Below, one piece after another: positions 17,159-24,054 of a stretch of DNA of 64,000 nucleotides. The notes below the pieces were generated by a model that ran no database searches, was not told the DNA's origin, and saw nothing but the letters and a program-made list of their open reading frames with translations. Both the position numbers and the translations under genes were made by a program. How positions within the stretch are numbered: position 1 is the stretch's first letter; every line of letters begins with the position of its first letter. The stretch comes from CBDFHB01 sp965250115 (GTDB taxonomy: Bacteria > Acidobacteriota > Vicinamibacteria > Marinacidobacterales > SMYC01). The stretch covers positions 1,550,001 to 1,614,000 of the forward strand of contig CBDFNJ010000001.1 of assembly GCA_965250115.1 (NCBI GenBank), read 5' to 3'.

Positions 17159-17791
17159 TCAGTCCCGCTCCACCACGAGAAGCCACCCGCCGTCCGGCAC
17201 GAGGAGTCGTGGCCCGGTCGTGCAAAGGCCCATCTCGCCAGCCAACTCACGTTTCGCGTTCTCGAGGCGGTCTCGACCGCTGAACCACAACAGCCGCCCA
17301 CCCGGCAACAACTCGCCAAGAAGGCTAGACCGCATTTTCGCGTCGACGCGGACCCCCCGCAGCGTGACGACATCGAACCGACCAATGGAGCGCACCGACT
17401 CGTACCGATCCGCCAGGACCACGGTCCCCTCGAGCTCGAGCGCGTCAATGGCGTGCTGGAGAAACCGCGCTTTTTTCCGTCGTGACTCCACGAGGGTCCA
17501 AGAGACCTGAGGCGATACCACCGCCAGAGGAAGAGCTGGGCTGCCGCCCCCTGAGCCCACATCGAGGGCGCGTCCCGCGCTCCCAAGCCAGCTTCGTGCC
17601 GCGAGCGGCTCCGCAAAGTAGCGCAGCGCCCTCTCGGCCCACGAATCGAACCCTGCGAGGTCCAGGCGCGCGCTCCACGTCTCGAGGAGCCCGTCGAGGA
17701 TTTCGAGGTTTTCGATCTCCCGGCGCCCGAGCTTCGACGCCGGCACGGCTTCCCGAAGAACGCGCTCGAGCTCCGAGGCTTTACGGTCCAC
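17159..17791 (-). CDS. rsmG: 16S rRNA (guanine-527-N7)-methyltransferase RsmG
   Basis: A 210-residue SAM methyltransferase that modifies 16S rRNA G527. The SAM-binding ALDVGSGGGSPALPLAV and LVESRRKKARFLQ are typical of RsmG (GidB). GTG start. Its start abuts the stop of jag. In many bacteria mnmE and mnmG lie between jag and rsmG; here they are absent. Confidence 0.93.
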   Translation of the reverse strand: MDRKASELERVLREAVPASKLGRREIENLEILDGLLETWSARLDLAGFDSWAERALRYFAEPLAARSWLGSAGRALDVGSGGGSPALPLAVVSPQVSWTLVESRRKKARFLQHAIDALELEGTVVLADRYESVRSIGRFDVVTLRGVRVDAKMRSSLLGELLPGGRLLWFSGRDRLENAKRELAGEMGLCTTGPRLLVPDGGWLLVVERD

Positions 17792-18268
17792 CTAGGCTGG
17801 AAGGATAATAACGCGCTTCATCAAGCCTTCCCCGCTGCTCTCGGTCGTGACCCCTTCCTTCTCCGCCACCGCGAGGTGAACGACGCGCCGCTCATAGGGG
17901 TTCATCAGGCCGAGCTCCTCCTCCTCGCCGCTCAAGAGAACCCGCTCGCAGACGCGAGTCGCAATCTCTTTGAGCGCCGATTCCTTGCGGGCTCGATAGC
18001 CGTCGCAGTCGACGAGCACCCTCTTCTCGCCGAGCTCACGCCCAAAGATGCGGTTCAGGAGGTATTGAAAAACTTCCAAGAGCTCGGCTCGGTTTTGCAC
18101 CATCAGGTCGCGGTCCTCGCCCGACAGCTCGATGCGCAACGTTTCATGGTCCTCGTCCCCGAGCTCGACCTCGAGGCCCCAATCCAAACAGTCAATCATG
18201 TCTTCGACGAAGTCCAGAACCGACTCCTCTAGCGGCAAATCGATCGTCTCCGAACCTTCTTGCGTCAC
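17792..18268 (-). CDS. jag: RNA-binding protein Jag / KhpB (KH and R3H domains)
   Basis: A 158-residue protein with a central KH-like domain and a C-terminal R3H domain: MNPYERRVVHLAVAEKEGV carries the R-x3-H signature. In Firmicutes Jag/KhpB binds RNA and affects cell elongation; its role in this group is not known. The N-terminal Jag_N domain is missing or very short. GTG start. It follows yidC after a 158-bp gap, as in most origin regions. Confidence 0.88.
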   Translation of the reverse strand: MTQEGSETIDLPLEESVLDFVEDMIDCLDWGLEVELGDEDHETLRIELSGEDRDLMVQNRAELLEVFQYLLNRIFGRELGEKRVLVDCDGYRARKESALKEIATRVCERVLLSGEEEELGLMNPYERRVVHLAVAEKEGVTTESSGEGLMKRVIILPA

Positions 18269-18347
18269 GGTGAAGCGTCTCCTCTTTTTTAGTGCTCGCT
18301 CGCCTCTTCGGCTCGTTCGCCCCCTCGCTCCTCGCTCGGGGGGACGG

Positions 18348-18365
18348 CCGGCCCACTCGGGCCGG
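18348..18365. repeat. Perfect inverted repeat in the yidC-jag gap
   Basis: CCGGCCC at 18348-18354, a 4-nt loop ACTC and GGGCCGG at 18359-18365 can fold into a strong 7-bp GC hairpin. No T-run follows on either strand, so it is not a typical intrinsic terminator. It may act as an RNA-processing or attenuation stem between yidC and jag. The remaining gap (18269-18426) holds short GAGCGAG-like runs and nothing else I can support. Confidence 0.35.
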
Positions 18366-18426
18366 GCTCGCGGCAGACGTAATCAGTTGCCGCTCGCGCG
18401 GGCGCTGGTGAGCTCTTCAGCGCCTG

Positions 18427-20190
18427 CTAGGACGTGGTCTTTCCGGCCTTGGCCTTGCCCTTGCGTCCTTTCTTCGACTCCTTTTCCTCTGCCGCCGCCT
18501 TTTCCTCTCTGTCCCTGAGAAAGCGGTTAGTTACCGTTTGCTGCCCCATGGACACCAGGTTATTCGAGAACCAGTAGAGTACCAATCCGGACGGCGCCCA
18601 GGCGAGAATGAACGTGAACATGATGGGCATGAACTGCATGATTTTGGCCTGCATCGGATCCGCGCTCGTCTGCGGGGTCATCCTCTGAATCACCACCTGC
18701 GACACGCCCATCATGATCGGCAGAAAGAAGAATGGGTCGTGCTGCGACAGATCTCCGATCCAGAACAGAAAGGGGGCATGGCGCAACTCGATGGACGCCA
18801 TCAGAAGCCGGTAGAAGGCAAAGAAAAATGGGATCATCAGAAGCATCGGGAGGCACCCCGAGACCGGTGAGACCTTGTGCTCCTTGTAGAGGCCCATGAT
18901 CTCCTTGTTCATATTCTGGTATCGCGGGTCCGTCGGTTTCACCTTCTTGTAGCGATCTCGAATGTGCTGAATCTGCGGTGAGAGCTTCTGCATCCGACGC
19001 ATCGACACGAAGCTGTAGTGCTTGAGCGGCAACAACAAGACGTTAATCGCCACCGTCAGGAGCACAATCGACCAACCGTAGTTCCCAACGAAGGTGTTGA
19101 TTTTCATCAGGCCCATGCGGAGCAGAAGAGCCGGCGCCCGCATCCAGTCCCCGAACTCGATGATCCTCCCCATCCCCGGCGCCAATACCTCGAGGGCCTC
19201 TAGCTTCTTCGGGCCTACATAGAGAGTGAACCTCGCCGGACTCCGTGGCGCATCCAAGACGGCGGTGATCACGTCGCGATCTTTCGACTCCCCCTCGCGT
19301 GCAGGCACCTTCGCTTTCTCGAAACTCGAACCGTAGAGCCCCTCGGAACTCGGAAGCATCAAGCCCGTGAAGTAGTGTGAGGCCACTCCGGTAGCGGTCA
19401 CGCTCACCCCGTCGCCTTCGCCCTCTTCAATCTCGCCCGCGGTGAAGAGCTCCACCTCACCCCGGGAAACAACCACACCTTTCTCTACACCGACGTAGCG
19501 CCCCAACCGCTCCTCGTCACCGATGCCGGGGCCGTAGAGCACTCTCTTGCCTATCTCCCGCCCCGCCTCGCGTGCGGAGATCTCGACAGCCACTTCATAG
19601 CTTCCGCCGGTTGCGACTAGCCTTTTCTCGACCGAAAGGCCCTTGCCGTCCGCCCAAACGAAGAGGATCTCCCCTTGCTCTCCTGCGCGAAGCCGGATAT
19701 TTCTTAGGGACGCGACCTCGAAAAGAGCTTCCGACAGACGTCCGTTCGACGTCTCGCCCTCTAGCCGCACATCGAGGGGTGCCACGCCCACGACGCTCGC
19801 GGCGTGTTGGGCCACCATTTCGTAGGGCGCCCCCGTTCCATCCTCGTAGTCCGCCAGGGTCCAGTGCGTGATGCGGGCCCCAAGATTCGTCATCTCCATG
19901 CGATACAGATCCGTCTCGACGACGACCTTTTGCTCTAGAGTCGCTCCTCGCTTCTCGTATGCTGGGATCGTGGCCGACGGCCCCGATTTCTCTGCCTCTC
20001 CATCGAGCGGCGCCACTATCCTCTCCCGTGGTGCGCCCGTCGACGGCACCGGCACGTCTTCGGTCGTGCTCGGAGCTTCGCTAGACGGTGGAGTTTCCAC
20101 GTCGACCGGCTCGGGTGGCGGGAAGATCCGCCACCACATCGAAACGATGAGGAACGTCACCGCGAAGAACAGCAGTAAGCGTTTTTCCAT
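18427..20190 (-). CDS. yidC: Membrane protein insertase YidC
   Basis: A 587-residue insertase with the Gram-negative layout. There is an N-terminal anchor (LLLFFAVTFLIVSMWW) and a large periplasmic domain from about residue 60 to 340. The conserved five-helix core runs from INTFVGNYGWSIVLLTV and includes the MRRMQKLSPQIQHI coupling loop. A basic KKGRKGKAKAGK tail may contact ribosomes. The long periplasmic domain argues for a diderm cell. ATG start; flanked by yidD upstream and jag downstream. Confidence 0.97.
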   Translation of the reverse strand: MEKRLLLFFAVTFLIVSMWWRIFPPPEPVDVETPPSSEAPSTTEDVPVPSTGAPRERIVAPLDGEAEKSGPSATIPAYEKRGATLEQKVVVETDLYRMEMTNLGARITHWTLADYEDGTGAPYEMVAQHAASVVGVAPLDVRLEGETSNGRLSEALFEVASLRNIRLRAGEQGEILFVWADGKGLSVEKRLVATGGSYEVAVEISAREAGREIGKRVLYGPGIGDEERLGRYVGVEKGVVVSRGEVELFTAGEIEEGEGDGVSVTATGVASHYFTGLMLPSSEGLYGSSFEKAKVPAREGESKDRDVITAVLDAPRSPARFTLYVGPKKLEALEVLAPGMGRIIEFGDWMRAPALLLRMGLMKINTFVGNYGWSIVLLTVAINVLLLPLKHYSFVSMRRMQKLSPQIQHIRDRYKKVKPTDPRYQNMNKEIMGLYKEHKVSPVSGCLPMLLMIPFFFAFYRLLMASIELRHAPFLFWIGDLSQHDPFFFLPIMMGVSQVVIQRMTPQTSADPMQAKIMQFMPIMFTFILAWAPSGLVLYWFSNNLVSMGQQTVTNRFLRDREEKAAAEEKESKKGRKGKAKAGKTTS

Positions 20191-20206
20191 GGAGAGATCC
20201 GTCCTC

Positions 20207-20452
20207 TCAGGGTATTGGGTCGAAACCGCCCGGATGGAGTGGATGGCATCGCGCGAGACGCGCGACCGTCAACCACGCGCCCTTCAACGCTCCGTACTTC
20301 ACAATCGCCTCTTCCGAGTACTGCGAGCACGAAGGATGAAACCGGCAGCTTCCACGAAACAAAATACCAAGGCTCAATTGATATACCCTGATTCCCGCCC
20401 GAAGAACGGCGCTCAGGACGACGCCATCGACGTATTCAAGGAATCTTCTCAA
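20207..20452 (-). CDS. yidD: Membrane protein insertion efficiency factor YidD
   Basis: A small protein of about 81 residues. The YidD signature is clear: GIRVYQLSLG, then RFHPSCSQYSEEAI with two conserved cysteines (SC and CR), and HPGGFDPIP at the C-terminus. The TTG at 20452 is the most likely start because it lies inside the end of rnpA and gives the usual length. An upstream start at 20527 would add 25 residues within rnpA. Order rnpA-yidD-yidC is conserved. Confidence 0.88.
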   Translation of the reverse strand: MRRFLEYVDGVVLSAVLRAGIRVYQLSLGILFRGSCRFHPSCSQYSEEAIVKYGALKGAWLTVARLARCHPLHPGGFDPIP

Positions 20453-20801
20453 GGACCCGTCCGATAGCCCGCGAAAACGAAACCTCCAGCTCGGCGAGGC
20501 CCACTCCCAAGATCGCACGTCGAGCAACGAGCACGAGATCCGCAGACACTTGCCGATTGGGTCTGTTGCGCCTGAACGTTTCCCGCAAGAGTCGCTTCGC
20601 CCGGTTCCGGCTCACGGCACCGCCGACTTTCCGGCTGGCGACCACACCGAGCCTGAGAGGTCCATCGCCTCTCTCCTGAAGGAAGGCGACGAAGTACGGG
20701 CATACGACGCGCCGTCCCGCGCGATAAACCTCTTGGAACTCCTTCCGCCGAAGGAGTCGTTGGCTCGGTGACAGACCTCGTCCCGGATACGCGCCCGTCA
20801 C
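20436..20801 (-). CDS. rnpA: Ribonuclease P protein component
   Basis: A 121-residue protein that binds RNase P RNA for tRNA 5' maturation. The RNR motif region SRNRAKRLLRETFR and the aromatic start RLLRRKEFQEVYRAG are present. GTG start overlapping the rpmH stop (GTGA). Confidence 0.94.
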   Translation of the reverse strand: MTGAYPGRGLSPSQRLLRRKEFQEVYRAGRRVVCPYFVAFLQERGDGPLRLGVVASRKVGGAVSRNRAKRLLRETFRRNRPNRQVSADLVLVARRAILGVGLAELEVSFSRAIGRVLEKIP

Positions 20802-20932
20802 ACCGCCAAGCGGTGCCGGCCCTTATGCCGCCGTCGAGAAAGCACAGCTCGACCCGCTTTGGAGCTCATGCGAATCCGAAAGCCGTGCGTTTTCTTCCGA
20901 CGCCGGCGATTCGGTTGAAACGTCCTTTTCAT
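20798..20932 (-). CDS. rpmH: Ribosomal protein bL34
   Basis: The 44-residue bL34, with MKRTFQPNRRRRKKTHGFR and the basic C-terminus. The ATG at 20932 gives the exact family length. It is the first gene of the minus-strand origin cluster, with a good promoter upstream (20976-21004). Confidence 0.97.
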   Translation of the reverse strand: MKRTFQPNRRRRKKTHGFRIRMSSKAGRAVLSRRRHKGRHRLAV

Positions 20933-21262
20933 GACTAACCTTATCGTTCGTTGCCCCGCCCAAGCGAAACTCGTTATCTTAGCCTCTCGTCTATCCCCTG
21001 TCAACCGCACCGCTCTCGCTCTGACCGCTCACCCTCTCCATTTTTTGTCTTGTCCCCCTAAAACCCATATGCTAGATTACCTGCCTCGTCCGGTCGACAA
21101 AGACGAAACGCTATTTAATCAATTGAAGAACGGGGACGGGGTCCCTCGTATGACTATTTTTCCACATTTGTTGATAATTCTGTGGATATTCGCCGCGCGC
21201 TCCGAAGTTCCTGCTCAAGCGCGCTCGCCCATATAACTTATTTGTTATCAGTTAGATAGAGA
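20933..21262. promoter_or_regulatory. rpmH-dnaA intergenic region with DnaA-box-like sites
   Basis: A 330-bp gap without genes. It holds the rpmH promoter and, near dnaA, two near-matches to the DnaA box TTATCCACA: TTTTCCACA at 21158-21166 and TGTGGATAT (inverse) at 21181-21189, facing each other 14 bp apart. A TATAAC at 21232-21237 could be the dnaA -10, though no clear -35 goes with it. DnaA autoregulation or a minor part of a bipartite origin is plausible. Confidence 0.55.
20976..21004 (-). promoter_or_regulatory. Predicted rpmH promoter
   Basis: On the minus strand a perfect TTGACA (21004-20999) and TAAGAT (20981-20976) are separated by 17 bp. The leader would be about 38 nt. This is the best -35 element I found in the window. 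Confidence 0.65.
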
Positions 21263-22597
21263 ATGAACCTTTGGGACGAAATCCTCCAAAAAATCGAATC
21301 GAAGGTAAATCGGCATAGTTTCAACACGTGGTTCCGCCCGACACGCCTTCTGTTCGAGAGTGGTAGCACGGTGTCTGTCCTGGTTCCGAACACTCACTTT
21401 CGGGACTGGCTCAACAAACACTACTCGGGTGTCATCCACGAATCCCTCGACGAGATTCATCGCCCCGAGATCGAGGTCGTCTTCGAGACGGATCCTCCCA
21501 AGGATGAAGCGAGCGACCAGCCCGCGGCCGGCCCTGAGCTCCAGCAGCCTCCCAAGACTCAGCCTGTACCCACTCACCCCGCGCCTGTTCTCAATCCAAG
21601 GTACCGCTTCGACTCCTTCGTGGTCGGAACTAGCAACCAATTCGCCCACGCCGCCGCGCGTGCCGTCGCGGAGACCCCATCGAAGGCCTACAACCCTCTG
21701 TTCATTTATGGCGGTGTCGGATTAGGCAAGACGCACCTTCTTCATGCCATCGGTTGTCAGATATTGGAGCAGACCCCTGCCGTCAAGCTCGTCTATATCT
21801 CTGCCGAGAAGTTCATGAACGAGCTGATCAACGCGATCCGTTTCGATCGGATCCTCGATTTTCGAGATAGGCATCGCTCCTACGACGTACTTCTCGTCGA
21901 CGATATACAGTTCATCGCCGGCAAAGAAAGGACACAAGAGGAATTTTTTCACACGTTCAACGCTCTCTACGATTGCCAGAAGCAAATCGTCCTCAGTAGC
22001 GACTCACCTCCACGCGATATTCCAACTCTCGAGGAGCGGCTCCGCTCTCGCTTCGAATGGGGCTTGACCGCCGACATCCAGGCTCCCGATCTCGAGACCA
22101 AGATTGCCATTCTACGGAAAAAGGCGGACGCTGAAGCCGTTACCCTGCCGGACAACGTAGCTATCTTTATTGCTTCCCGGATCAAGTCGAATATTCGTGA
22201 GCTCGAGGGCTCGCTCATTCGGCTCATCGCCTATGGTTCGCTTACCGGCCGGTCTATCGACTTACCCCTGGCGCAAGAGGTCCTAAGGGATCTTCTCCCC
22301 AGCGAGGACAAGGTCATCAACATAGACTCCATCCAGAAATTCGTTGCCGATCACTATCGTCTCAGAATAGCGGATTTGAAAGCGCGCAATAACGCTAAAT
22401 CCGTCGCTCTTCCTCGGCAAATAGCGATGTATCTCTCAAAATCGCTCACGAGAGCCAGCCTTCCCTATATAGGCAAGGCCTTCGGTGGCAAACACCATTC
22501 CACAGTGATCCACTCCGTTCGCAAAATTCGTAATCTCCGCCAAAGCGACCCCGAATTAGACAAACTCGTTCAGGGATTCCTCGACTCGTTTCAATGA
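21263..22597 (+). CDS. dnaA: Chromosomal replication initiator protein DnaA
   Basis: A 444-residue AAA+ initiator. Domain I spans about residues 1-75, a Pro/Gln-rich linker runs to about 110, and the AAA+ domain has GGVGLGKT at 150-157 and the Walker B LLVDDIQFIAGKE. Domain IV carries the DNA-binding signature FGGKHHSTVIHSV near the C-terminus. ATG start. It is the first plus-strand gene after the strand switch, with DnaA-box-like sites on both sides. Confidence 0.98.
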   Translation: MNLWDEILQKIESKVNRHSFNTWFRPTRLLFESGSTVSVLVPNTHFRDWLNKHYSGVIHESLDEIHRPEIEVVFETDPPKDEASDQPAAGPELQQPPKTQPVPTHPAPVLNPRYRFDSFVVGTSNQFAHAAARAVAETPSKAYNPLFIYGGVGLGKTHLLHAIGCQILEQTPAVKLVYISAEKFMNELINAIRFDRILDFRDRHRSYDVLLVDDIQFIAGKERTQEEFFHTFNALYDCQKQIVLSSDSPPRDIPTLEERLRSRFEWGLTADIQAPDLETKIAILRKKADAEAVTLPDNVAIFIASRIKSNIRELEGSLIRLIAYGSLTGRSIDLPLAQEVLRDLLPSEDKVINIDSIQKFVADHYRLRIADLKARNNAKSVALPRQIAMYLSKSLTRASLPYIGKAFGGKHHSTVIHSVRKIRNLRQSDPELDKLVQGFLDSFQ

Positions 22598-22851
22598 AAA
22601 ACCCAATCCACAGCTCCCGCGGATATGCTGTGGATTACTTTGTGTAGACCGGTGCAAGTGCGTTACATGCCCTTTTTTCCACCGCTTTTAACCACTCGAC
22701 CACGTGGATATCCACAGAAAAGATTTGTTTGTAATTCTTTATTAATCAATACTTTAACGTACGTAAACATTTCTTTTAACAGCACCTTATTTATATAATT
22801 ACTTAATAGAATCACTTCTATAGATATATATATAGTAAATGGGAAGGAATA
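22598..22851. other. oriC: Putative replication origin (oriC): DnaA boxes plus AT-rich unwinding element
   Basis: The 254-bp dnaA-dnaN gap has DnaA-box-like sites: CAATCCACA 22604-22612, TGTGGATTA (inverse) 22629-22637, and an overlapping inverted pair in GTGGATATCCACA at 22704-22716. These are followed by an AT-rich stretch, roughly four-fifths A+T, from about 22735 to 22845. Such a stretch in an otherwise GC-rich sequence is the expected DNA-unwinding element. The arrangement boxes then AT-rich element, the dnaA/dnaN context, the gene-strand switch just upstream and parS nearby all support oriC here. Confidence 0.75.
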
Positions 22852-23958
22852 ATGGAGTTTAGTGCCAAGAAGGACGAGCTCGTTAGAGAGCTCGCCCTAA
22901 TTCAGGGGATCGTCGAGCGGAAGAACACGATCCCCATCCTGGCAAACGTCCTCATCGAGGCATCCGGATCGACCGTTGAGCTCACCGCGACGGATCTCGA
23001 CGTAGGGCTTCGCTGCCGTCTTTCCGGGACGGTATATCAAGACGGAGCCATAACTTTATCCGCCAAGAAGCTCTACGAGATCGTGCGCTCTGTCTCCGAG
23101 TCGGAGATTCGCCTGCAGGAGCTCGATAACAGCTGGGCCTCGGTCACGAGCGGACGCTCGTATTTCAAAATGGTTGGACTGGGAAAGTCAGAGTTCCCCT
23201 CCCTTGCAGAGCCGCCAGGCGAGGGATTCACGACGATATCCGGAGCCGCCTTGAGCGAGCTCATAAACAAGACGAGTTTCGCTATCACGGCCGATGAAAA
23301 CCGCTACTTTCTGAACGGAGCCCGCCTCGAGCTGACAGAGAAAGATCTCCGGATGGTAGCGACCGATGGTCACCGCCTCGCCTATATATCCCTGAAGCGC
23401 GGCGACGGCGCTGGGACAGCGAGCGTGATCGTACCCAAAAAGACTCTGCTCGAGCTCTTGAAGATCCTCGGCGAGTCCGAGCAGTCCGTTGACTTCGCCC
23501 AGGGTGAGAACCACTTGTTCTTCCGCATCTGGGAACGCCTGCTCGTTTCCAAGCGGGTCGACGACCAGTTTCCCGCCTACGACAAAGTCATTCCAAAAGG
23601 AAACGACAAGCTCGTTACTTGTAATCGTGACGACCTTGCGGGCGCGATTCGACGCGTATCCCTGTTGTCTAACGAGCGCTCTCGTGCCGTGAGGTTCGGT
23701 ATCGAGTCGGGCAAGGTAGAGGTATCTTCGCAGAACCCGGAGATCGGCGAAGCTAGTGAGACCATCGAGGCAGGTTATGAAGGAGATGCCATTAATATTG
23801 GATTCAACGGACAGTATCTGCTCGACTTCCTGAACGCCGCAGGTACGTCGGAGATTTGCTTCGAGCTCAAGGACGATTCATCCCAAGGGCTCCTTCGACC
23901 AGCCGAGAATGGCGAAGACAAGGACTACCGTTACGTCGTCATGCCGATGAGGCTCTGA
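22852..23958 (+). CDS. dnaN: DNA polymerase III beta sliding clamp
   Basis: A 368-residue sliding clamp that tethers polymerase to DNA. The three-domain clamp fold is recognisable from KKDELVRELALIQGIVERK at the start to the C-terminal YRYVVMPMRL. The ATG has AAGGAAT directly upstream. Confidence 0.97.
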   Translation: MEFSAKKDELVRELALIQGIVERKNTIPILANVLIEASGSTVELTATDLDVGLRCRLSGTVYQDGAITLSAKKLYEIVRSVSESEIRLQELDNSWASVTSGRSYFKMVGLGKSEFPSLAEPPGEGFTTISGAALSELINKTSFAITADENRYFLNGARLELTEKDLRMVATDGHRLAYISLKRGDGAGTASVIVPKKTLLELLKILGESEQSVDFAQGENHLFFRIWERLLVSKRVDDQFPAYDKVIPKGNDKLVTCNRDDLAGAIRRVSLLSNERSRAVRFGIESGKVEVSSQNPEIGEASETIEAGYEGDAINIGFNGQYLLDFLNAAGTSEICFELKDDSSQGLLRPAENGEDKDYRYVVMPMRL

Positions 23959-24004
23959 GCGACAATATCCTCACCGCCTCGTGCTCCCGACAGCAGGAGC
24001 AAAT

Positions 24005-24040
24005 AGCTGCTGGTCGATATATACGTCAGGACCAGCGGCT
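24005..24040. repeat. Inverted repeat between dnaN and gyrB
   Basis: AGCTGCTGGTC (24005-24015) and GACCAGCGGCT (24030-24040) form an 11-bp stem with one G-U pair and a 14-nt AT-rich loop. It lies 14 nt before the gyrB ATG, within the 96-bp gap where recF would normally be. No T-run follows, so a role in gyrB mRNA control is more likely than termination. Confidence 0.5.
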
Positions 24041-24054
24041 CAGAAGTATAGAGA

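Noticed and set aside
23959..24054. A short recF remnant between dnaN and gyrB
   Set aside because: No frame in the 96 bp resembles RecF.
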